Source: JACKCB01 sp964452775 (lineage in GTDB: Bacteria; Chloroflexota; Anaerolineae; Promineifilales; Promineifilaceae). From it: 64,000 nucleotides of DNA. Below the pieces are notes generated by a model. The model was not told where the DNA came from and made no database searches. It saw only the letters and a program-made list of their open reading frames with translations. Location of the stretch: the NCBI GenBank assembly GCA_964452775.1, contig CAYVQP010000005.1:37636-101635 (forward strand). The letters are read 5' to 3'. This document shows, piece after piece, positions 50,917-60,483 of the stretch (its first letter is position 1; the number at the start of each line of letters is the position of its first letter). The translations under genes were made by a program, and so were the position numbers.

Positions 50917-53526
50917 ATGTTACCGCTCTCCGACATGGCGGCGATCCTGAAATGGTGGCTGGTCATTACCTTGTTGGGTGTGGCCGCGACTCCGCTTGCC
51001 TATCGCCTGCTGGGCCGGCTTCCCGATCGCGGCTACGCCTTCAACAAGATGTTGGGCTTACTCATCGTAAGCTATGCTTTCTGGCTACTTGGGAGCCTGG
51101 GCATCCTCAGGAATAACCTGGGTGGCATTCTCGCCGCGCTGGTCATATTGCTGCTGTTGTCAATTTGGGCAGCCCGTGACCACAGGCAGCAAATGTTCGA
51201 TTGGCTGCGTGAGAATCGCCGCTACATCCTTCTCGTGGAACTGCTGTTCCTGCTGGTCTTCGTCCTGTGGAGCTGGGTGCGCGCGCAGAATCCGGCCATC
51301 ACGGCCACCGAGAAGCCGATGGAACTTGCCTTCCTCAATTCGGCCGGTCGCAGCCCGATCATGCCCCCACTCGATCCCTGGCTATCAGACTTTGCGATTA
51401 GCTACTACTATTTCGGCTACCTGATGACTTCCATCCTGACCCGGCTGGCTGCCGTTCCGGAAGCGGTTGGGTTTAATCTCGCAATCGCCTGGCTGGCCGC
51501 CGGCACGGCTGTTGGAGCGTTCGGCCTGGTATACAATCTGATTGCCGCCGAAAGTCGTCGCACGATGGCCCGCAGCGCAATAGCCCTGGGATTGGTCGCT
51601 GCCGTTGCGATCCCAATTGCCGGGAACTTGCAGGTGGGTCTGGAGGTGCTGCACGGAAACAACATGGGTTCCGCGGAGTTCTGGGCCTGGCTGGACGTGC
51701 GCGAGATAAACACTCCGCCGGATCCGGCCACCCCTCCCCGATATGATAGCGCCGGTTGGTGGTGGTGGCGCTCTTCCCGGGTCATCCATGAATACCAGCT
51801 ATCCGGTCGCGCCGAGGAAGGACTGGAGCCGATTGCGGAGTTTCCCGGCTTTAGCTTTGTACTCGGCGATCTCCATCCACACGTGTTGGCCCTACCCTTC
51901 GCGCTATTGAGCCTGTCTGTTGCCCTGGTCTGGTGGTTGGCCGGCGCAAGTCAGGTTAGGAGGTCAATCCCTTCCGCTTCGAATGAGCACGACTCGGTTA
52001 GTCCGAGCCAACTGCAAAAGGCGCAGTTGCTCCTTTTCCCGGTTGACTGGCCTCTATTTGCCTTGACTGCCCTGGTACTTGGCGGGCTGTCGTTCCTGAA
52101 CACCTGGGATGTTTTGATCCATCTCTTTATCGTTGTCGCGGCATTTACGCTGGGACGATGGCGCGCACAAGGGACCTGGAATCGGCGCCTGATCGGGCAG
52201 GGATTGCTGGTCGCGGGGTTGCTAGCCGTCACCGCCGCACTGCTGTACCTGCCGTTCTATTTCGGCTTTCGTTCCCAGGCCGGCCCGCCATTTCTGCTGC
52301 CTACCATGGTCTTCCCGACTCGGTTGGTCCACTATACGATCATCTTCGGTATGTCGCTCTTTGTGATCATCCTGCTGATCGCCACGCTGGTGTTACAGGC
52401 TCGGCGGCGGGAGTGGCGCATCACGTTATACACAGCCATTGGGTTGTTGCTTGGCCTCTTTGTCTTAATGCTATTTTTGGGTTGGCTTGTGGCCTCTACC
52501 GCCCAGGGCGGAAATGCTGTCACTCAATTAGCCGCTGAACTCCAGATCGCCTTGCCCGCGTTGCCCCTGGGTGACGGCTTGTTGACGCGGGTGCAGTGGG
52601 GATGGCTGGTCATCTCACAGCTCGCACCGGTGATAGTGACCTCACGCCTGACCGGCGGGGGGCTGATCCTGTTGCTGCTGCTCCTGGCCGGCCTGATCGC
52701 CATGTTGTGGAAGGCATACATTCCGCCACAGGACGTGATTTCGGGCCATGAAGAAACCAGCGACCCCGGCCAGAAGGCTCAACCCGCAGCGGTCGTCCTG
52801 CCCTTCGCCCTGTTGCTGATCATGACCGGCGTTTTGCTCAGCCTGGGGCCGGAGTTCGTCTACCTCAAAGACAACTTCGGCCAACGCCTGAACACGATAT
52901 TCAAGTTTTACTATCAGACTTGGATCCTATTCGGCATAGCGGCGCTCTACGCCATCCATTATTTGTGGCAACATGCGCGCAAAGCCGGCTGGGTGGCGCT
53001 TGCCGGCTATGGGTTCCTTTTTGCTGTGGCGATCACCTTTCCCCTTCTGGCAGTGAACTCGCGGGCTGCGGAATATGGCGCCGAACCCACGTTGGACGGC
53101 ATGGCGCAATTTGCCCGCTACAATCCCGGCGAGTACGACGCGATCATGTGGCTGCGCGACAATGCCGGCCCTTCTGATGTGGTGCTGGAAGCGGTTGGCG
53201 GGCAGTATAGTGGCTTCGGGCGGGTCTCCGCCCACAGCGGGCTGCCGACCGTGCTAGGCTGGCCGGGCCATGAATATCAGTGGCGCGGGGAGACGCCGGA
53301 GCCGGCAGAACGCGAGCCGGCCATAAGAGAGATTTACAGCGCAGAAGATTGGGCGCGCACGACCGAGTTGCTTGACCGATACAACATAGACTTTATCTTC
53401 GTCGGATCGCTTGAAGAGAGCAGCTATGGCGCCGGCATCCGTGAAAAGTTTGCCGGCCGACTTGAGACCGCCTACGAAAACGGCAACGTGGTGATCTACC
53501 GGTGGTTGCCGTCGTCCGCCAATTAG
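50917..53526 (+). CDS. Chlor_Arch_YYY (DUF2298) membrane protein
   Basis: An 869-residue polytopic protein, a paralogue of the C-terminal half of its upstream neighbour: LLGRLPDRGYAFNKMLGLLIVSYAFWLLGSLG, EKPMELAFLNS, the motif ISYYYFG (161-167), GDLHPHVLALPF, LKDNFGQRLNTIFKFYYQTWI and a soluble C-terminal domain with GGQYSGFGRVSAHSGLPTVLGWPGHEYQW. The order is the same as in the fusion, so it arose by duplication. ATG 50917 follows the neighbour by 33 bp with AAGGG upstream. It has no N-terminal GT-C part. Function unknown; membrane assembly of envelope glycans is inferred from neighbours. Confidence 0.87.
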   Translation: MLPLSDMAAILKWWLVITLLGVAATPLAYRLLGRLPDRGYAFNKMLGLLIVSYAFWLLGSLGILRNNLGGILAALVILLLLSIWAARDHRQQMFDWLRENRRYILLVELLFLLVFVLWSWVRAQNPAITATEKPMELAFLNSAGRSPIMPPLDPWLSDFAISYYYFGYLMTSILTRLAAVPEAVGFNLAIAWLAAGTAVGAFGLVYNLIAAESRRTMARSAIALGLVAAVAIPIAGNLQVGLEVLHGNNMGSAEFWAWLDVREINTPPDPATPPRYDSAGWWWWRSSRVIHEYQLSGRAEEGLEPIAEFPGFSFVLGDLHPHVLALPFALLSLSVALVWWLAGASQVRRSIPSASNEHDSVSPSQLQKAQLLLFPVDWPLFALTALVLGGLSFLNTWDVLIHLFIVVAAFTLGRWRAQGTWNRRLIGQGLLVAGLLAVTAALLYLPFYFGFRSQAGPPFLLPTMVFPTRLVHYTIIFGMSLFVIILLIATLVLQARRREWRITLYTAIGLLLGLFVLMLFLGWLVASTAQGGNAVTQLAAELQIALPALPLGDGLLTRVQWGWLVISQLAPVIVTSRLTGGGLILLLLLLAGLIAMLWKAYIPPQDVISGHEETSDPGQKAQPAAVVLPFALLLIMTGVLLSLGPEFVYLKDNFGQRLNTIFKFYYQTWILFGIAALYAIHYLWQHARKAGWVALAGYGFLFAVAITFPLLAVNSRAAEYGAEPTLDGMAQFARYNPGEYDAIMWLRDNAGPSDVVLEAVGGQYSGFGRVSAHSGLPTVLGWPGHEYQWRGETPEPAEREPAIREIYSAEDWARTTELLDRYNIDFIFVGSLEESSYGAGIREKFAGRLETAYENGNVVIYRWLPSSAN

Positions 53527-53552
53527 CCAGCTTGACGATTAAGTGCGGAACA

Positions 53553-55355
53553 ATGATTGAACCAATTGCAGTAGACGGGCAAAGTTTGAACGCCAGGGTT
53601 GAGCGAATGGAGGCCAAGAGCTTGACCGCAGCGCATCTCTTGCTCGCGCTAATCATCGTAATGGCTGCGATCCTGCGCCTTGCCGGATTGGCCGATGCGC
53701 CGCTTTCGCTCGGCGAGGCGGCCCAGGCGCTGGCAGTCTGGCAGTTCTGGCAACCGGCGAACGAATTGCTGGCGGCTGCGACGAGCCCTGCCTACTTCAG
53801 CCTCACCAGCCCGCTCATGTTGGTTCTTGGAGATAGCGATGCCGTCATGCGGCTCGTCCCCGCGCTGGCCGGCATCGCCCTGGTCGCGATGCCCTGGCTG
53901 TTGCGTCGTCGCATCGGCGTCGCCGGCGCTCTCACCAACAGTTTGCTGCTCGCGATTTCGCCTACCCTCACCGCGATCTCGCGTACCGCCGGCGGCGATA
54001 GTATTGCGCTGTTTGCCGGATTACTATTGTTTGTCGCCTGGATTCGCTACCAGGATGAGGCGCGGATCGCCTGGTACTATTTGGCCGCCGGCGCTCTCGG
54101 TCTTGGCCTCGTCAGCAGCCAGTTGTTCTTCACGATTCTGCTTGGTCTCGGGTTGGCCTGGTTGGGACAACGATACATCGGACCACGGTTGAACGACGAA
54201 CCGCCCAGACCAACCTATACCGAGAAGCGGCGCGGGTTACTGATTCTAGCCGGCAGCCTCCTGGCCTTCGGCGCAATGGCGCTGTGGAATCTGCCCGGTC
54301 TGGGTGATGCTGCCACCCAGCTAGGCAATTGGTTTCAGGGGTTTCTATCGCCCGCCGGCATATCAGCCTGGACCGCGCCGTTGCTCACCCTGATGCGGTA
54401 TGAGCCGGCGCTGATCCTCCTGGGCATCCCCGCCCTGGCCTGGGCGGCATGGCAAGGACGCCCATTTTCCGTTTTGCTCCTGTACTGGTTTGTAGTGGGA
54501 CTTCTCCTGGCGCTCTTGCAGAATCAGGCGCTTGCTTCGGTTGCCCCAGTGGCAGTCGCCGGCTACTTATTGATCGGCGTCTGGGCGCAGGGGATATTCC
54601 AGGCCGAGGCGGACGAGGAGGCGCTGGCGGAGTTGCCAATTCCTACGGGCTGGCTGCGCTGGGGGCTATTTGCGAGCCTGCTCTTGGCAGCGGCGGTCTT
54701 TGCCCTTAATCTCGGCCGGTATCTGCGCGTAACTGCCTCCACGCCGGAGCAACAGGGTCACCTGCTCCTGGCGCTCGTCGCAGTAGTGGTGGCGATCGCC
54801 CTGGTCAACCTAGTTCGAGCCTTTGACCGGGCAATCGCTTCACAAAGCACATTGTTGGCCCTGATTGTCATCATTACGCTTTATTCCTGGGGGACAGCCT
54901 GGTGGCTCTCCCACCCCGGCGCCAACGATCCGCGCGAACGCTGGGTATCCGGAGCCACAGACAGTGAAGTGCGCCTGATGACCGAAACGCTGGCGGAATC
55001 GTCGGAACAGGCTACGAACTCCAACGCGGACATCCGCCTCGTATCAGCCGTGGACAACCCGGTGTTGCGCTGGTATCTGCGTGATTTTCGCGCGACAAGG
55101 TTCGCAGACGCAAACTCCGCCGGCGCTGACACGGAGGCAATCATCACTTCCAGCGCAGAAGATCTGATGCTGGATAGCGACTACTTCGGCGCTGATTTCG
55201 GCCTATTGCGGCGCACATCCGGCGAAGCAGCTCCGGCGACTTCCGTGATTGATGTCATGAAGTGGTGGCTCTTCCATGAGTCAGCCAACAGTATTGTAGA
55301 GGATAGAGTCATATTGTGGCTGCGCACCGATACGGCGTTGGGAGAATCGAGGTAG
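53553..55355 (+). CDS. GT39/PMT-like polytopic membrane protein lacking the usual acidic motif
   Basis: A 600-residue membrane protein with about 11-13 helices, shaped like GT-C enzymes: N-terminal LAGLADAPLSLGEAAQALAVWQFW, MLVLGDSDAVMRLVPALAGIALVAMPWLLRRRIGVAGAL, then ISRTAGGDSIALFAGLLLFVAW, and a soluble C-terminal domain of about 160 residues (WVSGATDSEVRLMTETL...). In active GT-C proteins the first loop has D-E; here the site reads L-G-E, so the base Asp may be missing. ATG 53553 is preferred over a GTG at 53502 that overlaps the previous gene. It ends 3 nt before the sigma-factor start, so the genes are coupled. Confidence 0.75.
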   Translation: MIEPIAVDGQSLNARVERMEAKSLTAAHLLLALIIVMAAILRLAGLADAPLSLGEAAQALAVWQFWQPANELLAAATSPAYFSLTSPLMLVLGDSDAVMRLVPALAGIALVAMPWLLRRRIGVAGALTNSLLLAISPTLTAISRTAGGDSIALFAGLLLFVAWIRYQDEARIAWYYLAAGALGLGLVSSQLFFTILLGLGLAWLGQRYIGPRLNDEPPRPTYTEKRRGLLILAGSLLAFGAMALWNLPGLGDAATQLGNWFQGFLSPAGISAWTAPLLTLMRYEPALILLGIPALAWAAWQGRPFSVLLLYWFVVGLLLALLQNQALASVAPVAVAGYLLIGVWAQGIFQAEADEEALAELPIPTGWLRWGLFASLLLAAAVFALNLGRYLRVTASTPEQQGHLLLALVAVVVAIALVNLVRAFDRAIASQSTLLALIVIITLYSWGTAWWLSHPGANDPRERWVSGATDSEVRLMTETLAESSEQATNSNADIRLVSAVDNPVLRWYLRDFRATRFADANSAGADTEAIITSSAEDLMLDSDYFGADFGLLRRTSGEAAPATSVIDVMKWWLFHESANSIVEDRVILWLRTDTALGESR

Positions 55356-55358
55356 CGG

Positions 55359-55970
55359 ATGCAAGTGGCCGAGAGTGAAGTGATCGGTTACGCCAGCGCG
55401 GAGGCATTTGGGGAACTGCAAGGCTCCCTGGTGGATCGCTGTCTGGCCGGCGAAGAGGGCGCCTACACGCTGCTGTATCGCTTGAACGCCGAATACGTCT
55501 ACCGGCTCTGCTACAGCTTGCTTCAGCACCGTGAGGATGCGGAGGAAGTGTTGCAGGACACATTCGAGTACGCATTTCGCCGGTTACGACGCTATGATGC
55601 CCGGCGCGCCGGCCTTAGGACCTGGCTCTATCAGATCGCCGTTAGCCGCTGCCGGAACAAGCGGCGTAGGCGTTGGCTGCCTCAATTTTCCCTGAGCGTA
55701 TTCGACCAGGAAGAGCCGGCAGATGAGCAGGCTCCGGCGCCAGATGAACATCTGGCCCTCGATGATCGACAGCGCCAGGTGTGGGGCGCGCTTGGCCGGC
55801 TTTCACCTAAGCTGCGTGAGACGGCGGTGCTGCGCTACTATGACGAGCTGAGCTTTGCCCAGATCGGTCAGATCTTGGGCATAAATGCCAAGACCGCTGA
55901 ATCGCGCATGCGTCTGGCGCATAAAGCGCTCAGGGAGTTGCTCGCTGAAGAGCAGGTGGATATCACATGA
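55359..55970 (+). CDS. ECF sigma factor
   Basis: A 203-residue sigma-70 family factor with sigma-2 (YRLNAEYVYRLCYSLLQHREDAEEVLQDTFEYAFRRLRRYDARRAGLRTWLYQIAVSRCRNKRRR, about 40-103) and sigma-4 (LSPKLRETAVLRYYDELSFAQIGQILGINAKTAESRMRLAHKALRELL, about 147-195). The linker between them is long and acidic. It redirects RNA polymerase to an unknown regulon. ATG 55359 is 3 bp after the preceding stop, and the stop overlaps the anti-sigma ATG by 4 nt (ATGA). Its position inside a run of membrane glycan genes suggests that it senses the envelope. Confidence 0.92.
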   Translation: MQVAESEVIGYASAEAFGELQGSLVDRCLAGEEGAYTLLYRLNAEYVYRLCYSLLQHREDAEEVLQDTFEYAFRRLRRYDARRAGLRTWLYQIAVSRCRNKRRRRWLPQFSLSVFDQEEPADEQAPAPDEHLALDDRQRQVWGALGRLSPKLRETAVLRYYDELSFAQIGQILGINAKTAESRMRLAHKALRELLAEEQVDIT

Positions 55971-56557
55971 ATCCGCCGGCAAGAAGCAATCAGACCCATG
56001 TGCAGCACCTGGCAGCGGATTACGTGCTTAACCTTCTGCCGGCAGATCAACGAAGGAAAGTTGAGGCGCACTCTCAGGAGTGTGAGACCTGCCGGGAAGC
56101 GATCGCCAGCGATCGCCGCCTGGCTGCCGGTGTGCGGCTCGCGCTGCACAACGCCGGCCGGCCGGAAGCGGGCCGGCTCCAGCAGCTCATGCCCCGGCCC
56201 AACGCTACTACCAACGCGAGCTTCCCGGGTCGTCTGCTGGGCATGCAGCGTAGCACTGTGTTGGCGCTGTGCCTGCTGGTGATGATGATATCTTTGGGAA
56301 GCATGTTGTTGGGCGAGTACGGGACCCAAAGGTCAATGACGCCAAATTACATAGCGACGCAGTTAGCCGCCACGGCGACAGGCCCGGCGGTCACTGCAAC
56401 AGTTGTCCCGTCGCCAACTTCTACCCAGTCAGCCGGCGCAGAATTCCCCAGTTTGATGGACGCGCTCCATCACTATTCGTCGCCAGCTGCGCCCAGGCCA
56501 ATCGGTACGCCGGTCGCTTCGGCCTCAAAGAGTCAGTCCCCGGCAAACTTACCCTAG
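55967..56557 (+). CDS. Anti-sigma factor with zinc-binding ZAS domain
   Basis: A 196-residue membrane protein. The N-terminal domain has the H-x3-C-x2-C zinc motif (AHSQECETC, about 35-43) of zf-HC2/ZAS anti-sigma factors, which mask the sigma factor; a single membrane helix (about 104-124, MQRSTVLALCLLVMMISLGSMLLG) follows, and an extracytoplasmic Thr/Pro/Ser-rich tail that looks disordered. Translationally coupled to the ECF sigma gene, it is its probable cognate regulator. The tail has no recognised sensor domain, so the signal is unknown. The Agl23-like gene starts 18 bp later. Confidence 0.87.
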   Translation: MNPPARSNQTHVQHLAADYVLNLLPADQRRKVEAHSQECETCREAIASDRRLAAGVRLALHNAGRPEAGRLQQLMPRPNATTNASFPGRLLGMQRSTVLALCLLVMMISLGSMLLGEYGTQRSMTPNYIATQLAATATGPAVTATVVPSPTSTQSAGAEFPSLMDALHHYSSPAAPRPIGTPVASASKSQSPANLP

Positions 56558-56575
56558 AATCGCTTATTCCATATT

Positions 56576-59500
56576 GTGAACGATATGAGTGAATTGACAC
56601 CCACAACTGACATCGCCCAATCGCCGGCCGGCGCATCCCCCTCCACGCTTCTCTCCCGTCCAATGTTAACCCTGGCAACACTGGATTGGGAGAAGATCAC
56701 CTACATCGCCTTCTTTTTGATTGCGTTGATAACACGCTTGTGGGGTCTCGGCGATCGGGTGATGAGCCATGACGAGAGCCTGCATACTCAATACTCATAT
56801 AGCTATTATCGGGGCGACGGCTATCAACACACCCCCCTGATGCACGGGCCTTCCCTCTTTCACATCACCGCCTTGAGCTATTGGTTATTCGGCCCAAGCG
56901 ACTTTTCTTCCCGGCTTCCAGTGGCAATTGTCGGCTCCATCCTGGTCATCATGCCCTATTTCCTGCGCCGAGAGCTGGGCCGGGCAGGAGCGCTGGTCAC
57001 CAGCTTCCTGCTGCTCATCTCGCCGATGATCACCTACTATTCGCGCTACATCCGGCACGACATCTACCTGATCACCGCTGCGTTGATTGTCTTCATCGCC
57101 ACCTGGTATTACCTGGGCCGGCAGAGGGAGCGTTATATCTGGTGGTTTGTTGTCGCCCTGGCCCTGATGTTCACCACCATGGAGGCATCATTCATCTATG
57201 TAGCGATCTTTGGCGGCTTCCTGGCTATTCGGCTGGCGGTGCGCGTGCTGGGCGCTTCCTGGTTGCGACCGATGCTGCCCCACCTGAAGTGGCCGGCTGT
57301 CGTGCTGATCATCTCGCTAATCCTGATTCTGGGCGGGCTTGCCGGGGTGCGACTCACTGGCGCCGGAGCGGAGACTGCCGCCACTGCAACCGTTACCTCT
57401 GAGTCACAGGGATTTGCAGCGGACCCCAATGAAGAGCCGGATCTCTCGCAACCGGGAAGCCGGGACACAATTGAACGGGTAATGCGCTGGATGCAGGTAG
57501 CCGGTCTGGCCGGCCTGGCGCTGGCCTTGTTTCTTGCCGCCAGGGCCATGCGCCCGCATATTGACGAGTTCCCAGAATTCGACCTTATCGTGCTCTACAG
57601 CACCTTGCTCCTTCCCCTCGTCTCCCCGTTCTTAACCCGTGCTGCCGGCTACAACCCGCAGGATTACACACTCAATACTTGTCAGCTGCCCGGCCAGGAA
57701 ACGATGAGCACGCTGCAACTCTTTGCCGGCAAAGTCTTTAACCCGGTGTGCTATCAGGCATTGGCTACTTCCGGCATCGCTCGCTCCGGCTTCTTCCTGG
57801 TTTTGACGCTGATAGTCGCCGTGCTGGTCGGACTTTGGTGGAACCGCCGCCGTTGGCTGATTGCCGCCCTCATCTTCAACGCCATTTTCATCACCCTGTT
57901 CACGTCGTTCTTCACCAATCCGAATGGGTGGGGCAGCGGAACGATTGGCTCCCTGGGCTACTGGCTGGAACAGCAGACAGTCCGCCGGGGAAACCAACCC
58001 GGCTTTTATTACTTCTTTCTGGTTCCCTTCTACGAGTTCCTGCCGCTCATCTTCTCGTTGCTGGCCATCCGCTATTGGACCCGACTTCATAGATTGAATG
58101 GGATAGTCGGCTATTGGCTGTCCTTTCTATTGGGCGCATTGTTGATATTCAGTTTTACCAACTGGCTGGTAAACCGGCGGGCGATCCTCGCCGGTGAGGC
58201 GGCGCAGCGGGACATTACGTTAGGCATAGTGTTCGCCGCGGTAACCTTACTGATCGGCTTCGTCTACTGGGTATTGAAGCGCGGCCCCGACCTTCGCCGG
58301 CAAAATGATCTGTCGCGCGGCTGGCGCGGCCTGGTTGCGCCGATGGAGCTAGTCGGGTTTGTTCCCAACCTCATCTGGTGGCTCGCCCTCACCTGGCTGG
58401 CATACTCGCTTGCCGGCGAAAAGATGCCCTGGTTGACCAGTCACTTCGTGATCCCAATGGCCTTGTTGTCCGGCTGGTACATGGGTTCGCGCTTTTCAAG
58501 CGCGAACAAGCGCGAGTTGCTCAGCCGGCGAAACCTTGCTTACCTCGGCCTGGCGACGCTCTTCATTGTGCTCACCTTTCTCACCATACAGCCGCTACTC
58601 GTCGGTCATGTTTCGCTGGGCGACCAGGAGGTTGCCAACCTTCGCGCCCTGGGACGGCTTCTGGGTAGCGTCATTCTGCTGGCCGGCGCTGGCTACTTGC
58701 TGTGGCGTTTCCGCGACCGATTGCACGCAAAGACCCGCCAGCTCACCTGGGTGCTGAGCGTCTTTCTCTTGTTAAGCCTGCTCACCATTCGCTTCACGTA
58801 TATGGCAAGCTTTCCGAATGCCGATTACGCTCGCGAATTCATGGTCTACGCGCACGCCGCGCCGGCAGTGAAAGAAGTAGTACTGCCGCAGCTCGAAGAG
58901 CTCTCGTTGAGGCTCTACGGTGACCTGAGTATGCAGGTGGCCTGGGATGATGATTCCACCTGGCCGATGCAATGGTACCTGAAGGAGTTCCCCAACCGAA
59001 TCTTTTTCGGCAAGACACCCAACCGCGGAATCACCGATGCGCCGGTGGTGATTGCCGGCAGCAGTAACTGGGCCAACGTCGAGCCGGTGCTGGGCGACGA
59101 CTATGAGGCCCGTACGTACACTTTCCTCTGGTGGCCGACAGAAGATTACCGGCGGTTCAGCTGGAATGCGCTCTTCGGCCTGGCTGACTGGAAGGAGACG
59201 CCGGAAAGCCCCTACCCTTCTCCCCGCGGGTTGGGCGCTGCGGAAGTCCGCGAAGCGCTATGGAACATCTTCTTCCATCGTGATTACACAGACTATGGGC
59301 AGGTCTTCGGCAAGTCGCAGCAAGTCACAGCCGGCAAATGGGAGCCGCGCCATGAGTTGCGACTTTATATTCGCAAGGATGTGCTGGCAAACCTTTGGGA
59401 TTATGGCGTCAGCGCCGCGGCCATTGAGCCGCCGGTTGATCCCTATGCGGAAGGCGAGATTCCATTTGCGCCGATAGCCGTCTATGGCTCGCCGGGAAGC

Positions 59501-60472
59501 GGTCCCGGCCAATTCACCTCCCCGCGCAACATCGCCGTCGGGCCGGACGGAAACCTTTACATTGCGGATTCGGGCAACCATCGCATTCAGGTTCTGGATT
59601 CCGAGGGCAACTTCCTGCGCGAATGGGGCCAGTTTGGTCCCGGGCCGGGTCAGTTTAGTGAACCCTGGGGCATTGCGGTGGATTCACAGTACGTCTACGT
59701 CGCCGATACCTGGAATTATCGTGTCCAGAAGTTCACCCTGGACGGCGAATTCGTGGATTCCTGGGGCGAGAGCGGCGTGGCCGCTGATATACCCGGCGAC
59801 TCCGGCGGCTATTTCTTCGGTCCGCGCGACGTAGAGTTGCTTCCCGACAATCAGATAGCGGTTACCGATACCGGCAACCACCGCATACAAATCTTTGATC
59901 GGGAGGGGAACTTCATCAGGGCTATCGGTACGTTAGGCGGCCTGTTGGGCCAATTCAATGAGCCGGTCGGGATGGCCGGCGGGCTGACCGCAAACACTTA
60001 TGTCGCGGATACGTGGAATGGGCGTATCCAAAAGTTTGATTCTGGCTTCTTCCCAATTATGGAATGGCCCATTGACGGTTGGGAAGGCAACTCCACCAAC
60101 AACAAACCTTATGTGGCCGTTGACAGCCAGGGGCGAGTGTATGCAACTGACCCAGAGAATTATCGGGTCTTGATCTTCGATCCGTTCGGCATTTATCTGG
60201 CCAGATTCGGCCAGTTCAGCACCGGCAGTGACGGCTTTGGGCTGCCCAACGGAATCGCTATCGCGGATGATGACACGATCTACGTGACCGATGCCGTTAA
60301 TGGCAGCATCCTTAAATTCGCCCCGATTTCCCTCAGTAGCCAGCCTCCCGACTCGCTCCAACCGGGCGCGGGAGAGTCTGAAGGAGATGCCGCTCCAGGA
60401 AATGGAATTGAAGCCCCGGCGGGCGAACAAGAAGGCGGGGCTGAGGAGATCGAGGTTAGTCCGACCGACTAA
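56576..60472 (+). CDS. Agl23-type (TIGR03663) giant membrane protein fused to an NHL beta-propeller
   Basis: A 1298-residue protein from GTG 56576 (ATG 56585 is the alternative). The N-terminal part is GT-C-like: LGDRVMSHDESLHTQYSY (D66-E67) in the first exterior loop, YQHTPLMHGP, and IRHDIYLITAALIVF; about 12-14 helices reach residue ~745. A soluble segment (about 755-950) precedes an NHL propeller of about six repeats (962-1255) with units such as GPGQFTSPRNIAVGPDGNLYIADSGNHRIQVLD and FNEPVGMA, ending in a Gly/Glu/Pro tail. TIGR03663 proteins are linked to archaeal flippase activity (Agl23). NHL blades bind proteins or glycans. It is likely an outer-surface glycan-handling protein. Confidence 0.85.
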   Translation: MNDMSELTPTTDIAQSPAGASPSTLLSRPMLTLATLDWEKITYIAFFLIALITRLWGLGDRVMSHDESLHTQYSYSYYRGDGYQHTPLMHGPSLFHITALSYWLFGPSDFSSRLPVAIVGSILVIMPYFLRRELGRAGALVTSFLLLISPMITYYSRYIRHDIYLITAALIVFIATWYYLGRQRERYIWWFVVALALMFTTMEASFIYVAIFGGFLAIRLAVRVLGASWLRPMLPHLKWPAVVLIISLILILGGLAGVRLTGAGAETAATATVTSESQGFAADPNEEPDLSQPGSRDTIERVMRWMQVAGLAGLALALFLAARAMRPHIDEFPEFDLIVLYSTLLLPLVSPFLTRAAGYNPQDYTLNTCQLPGQETMSTLQLFAGKVFNPVCYQALATSGIARSGFFLVLTLIVAVLVGLWWNRRRWLIAALIFNAIFITLFTSFFTNPNGWGSGTIGSLGYWLEQQTVRRGNQPGFYYFFLVPFYEFLPLIFSLLAIRYWTRLHRLNGIVGYWLSFLLGALLIFSFTNWLVNRRAILAGEAAQRDITLGIVFAAVTLLIGFVYWVLKRGPDLRRQNDLSRGWRGLVAPMELVGFVPNLIWWLALTWLAYSLAGEKMPWLTSHFVIPMALLSGWYMGSRFSSANKRELLSRRNLAYLGLATLFIVLTFLTIQPLLVGHVSLGDQEVANLRALGRLLGSVILLAGAGYLLWRFRDRLHAKTRQLTWVLSVFLLLSLLTIRFTYMASFPNADYAREFMVYAHAAPAVKEVVLPQLEELSLRLYGDLSMQVAWDDDSTWPMQWYLKEFPNRIFFGKTPNRGITDAPVVIAGSSNWANVEPVLGDDYEARTYTFLWWPTEDYRRFSWNALFGLADWKETPESPYPSPRGLGAAEVREALWNIFFHRDYTDYGQVFGKSQQVTAGKWEPRHELRLYIRKDVLANLWDYGVSAAAIEPPVDPYAEGEIPFAPIAVYGSPGSGPGQFTSPRNIAVGPDGNLYIADSGNHRIQVLDSEGNFLREWGQFGPGPGQFSEPWGIAVDSQYVYVADTWNYRVQKFTLDGEFVDSWGESGVAADIPGDSGGYFFGPRDVELLPDNQIAVTDTGNHRIQIFDREGNFIRAIGTLGGLLGQFNEPVGMAGGLTANTYVADTWNGRIQKFDSGFFPIMEWPIDGWEGNSTNNKPYVAVDSQGRVYATDPENYRVLIFDPFGIYLARFGQFSTGSDGFGLPNGIAIADDDTIYVTDAVNGSILKFAPISLSSQPPDSLQPGAGESEGDAAPGNGIEAPAGEQEGGAEEIEVSPTD

Positions 60473-60483
60473 CTGGCCGGGAA

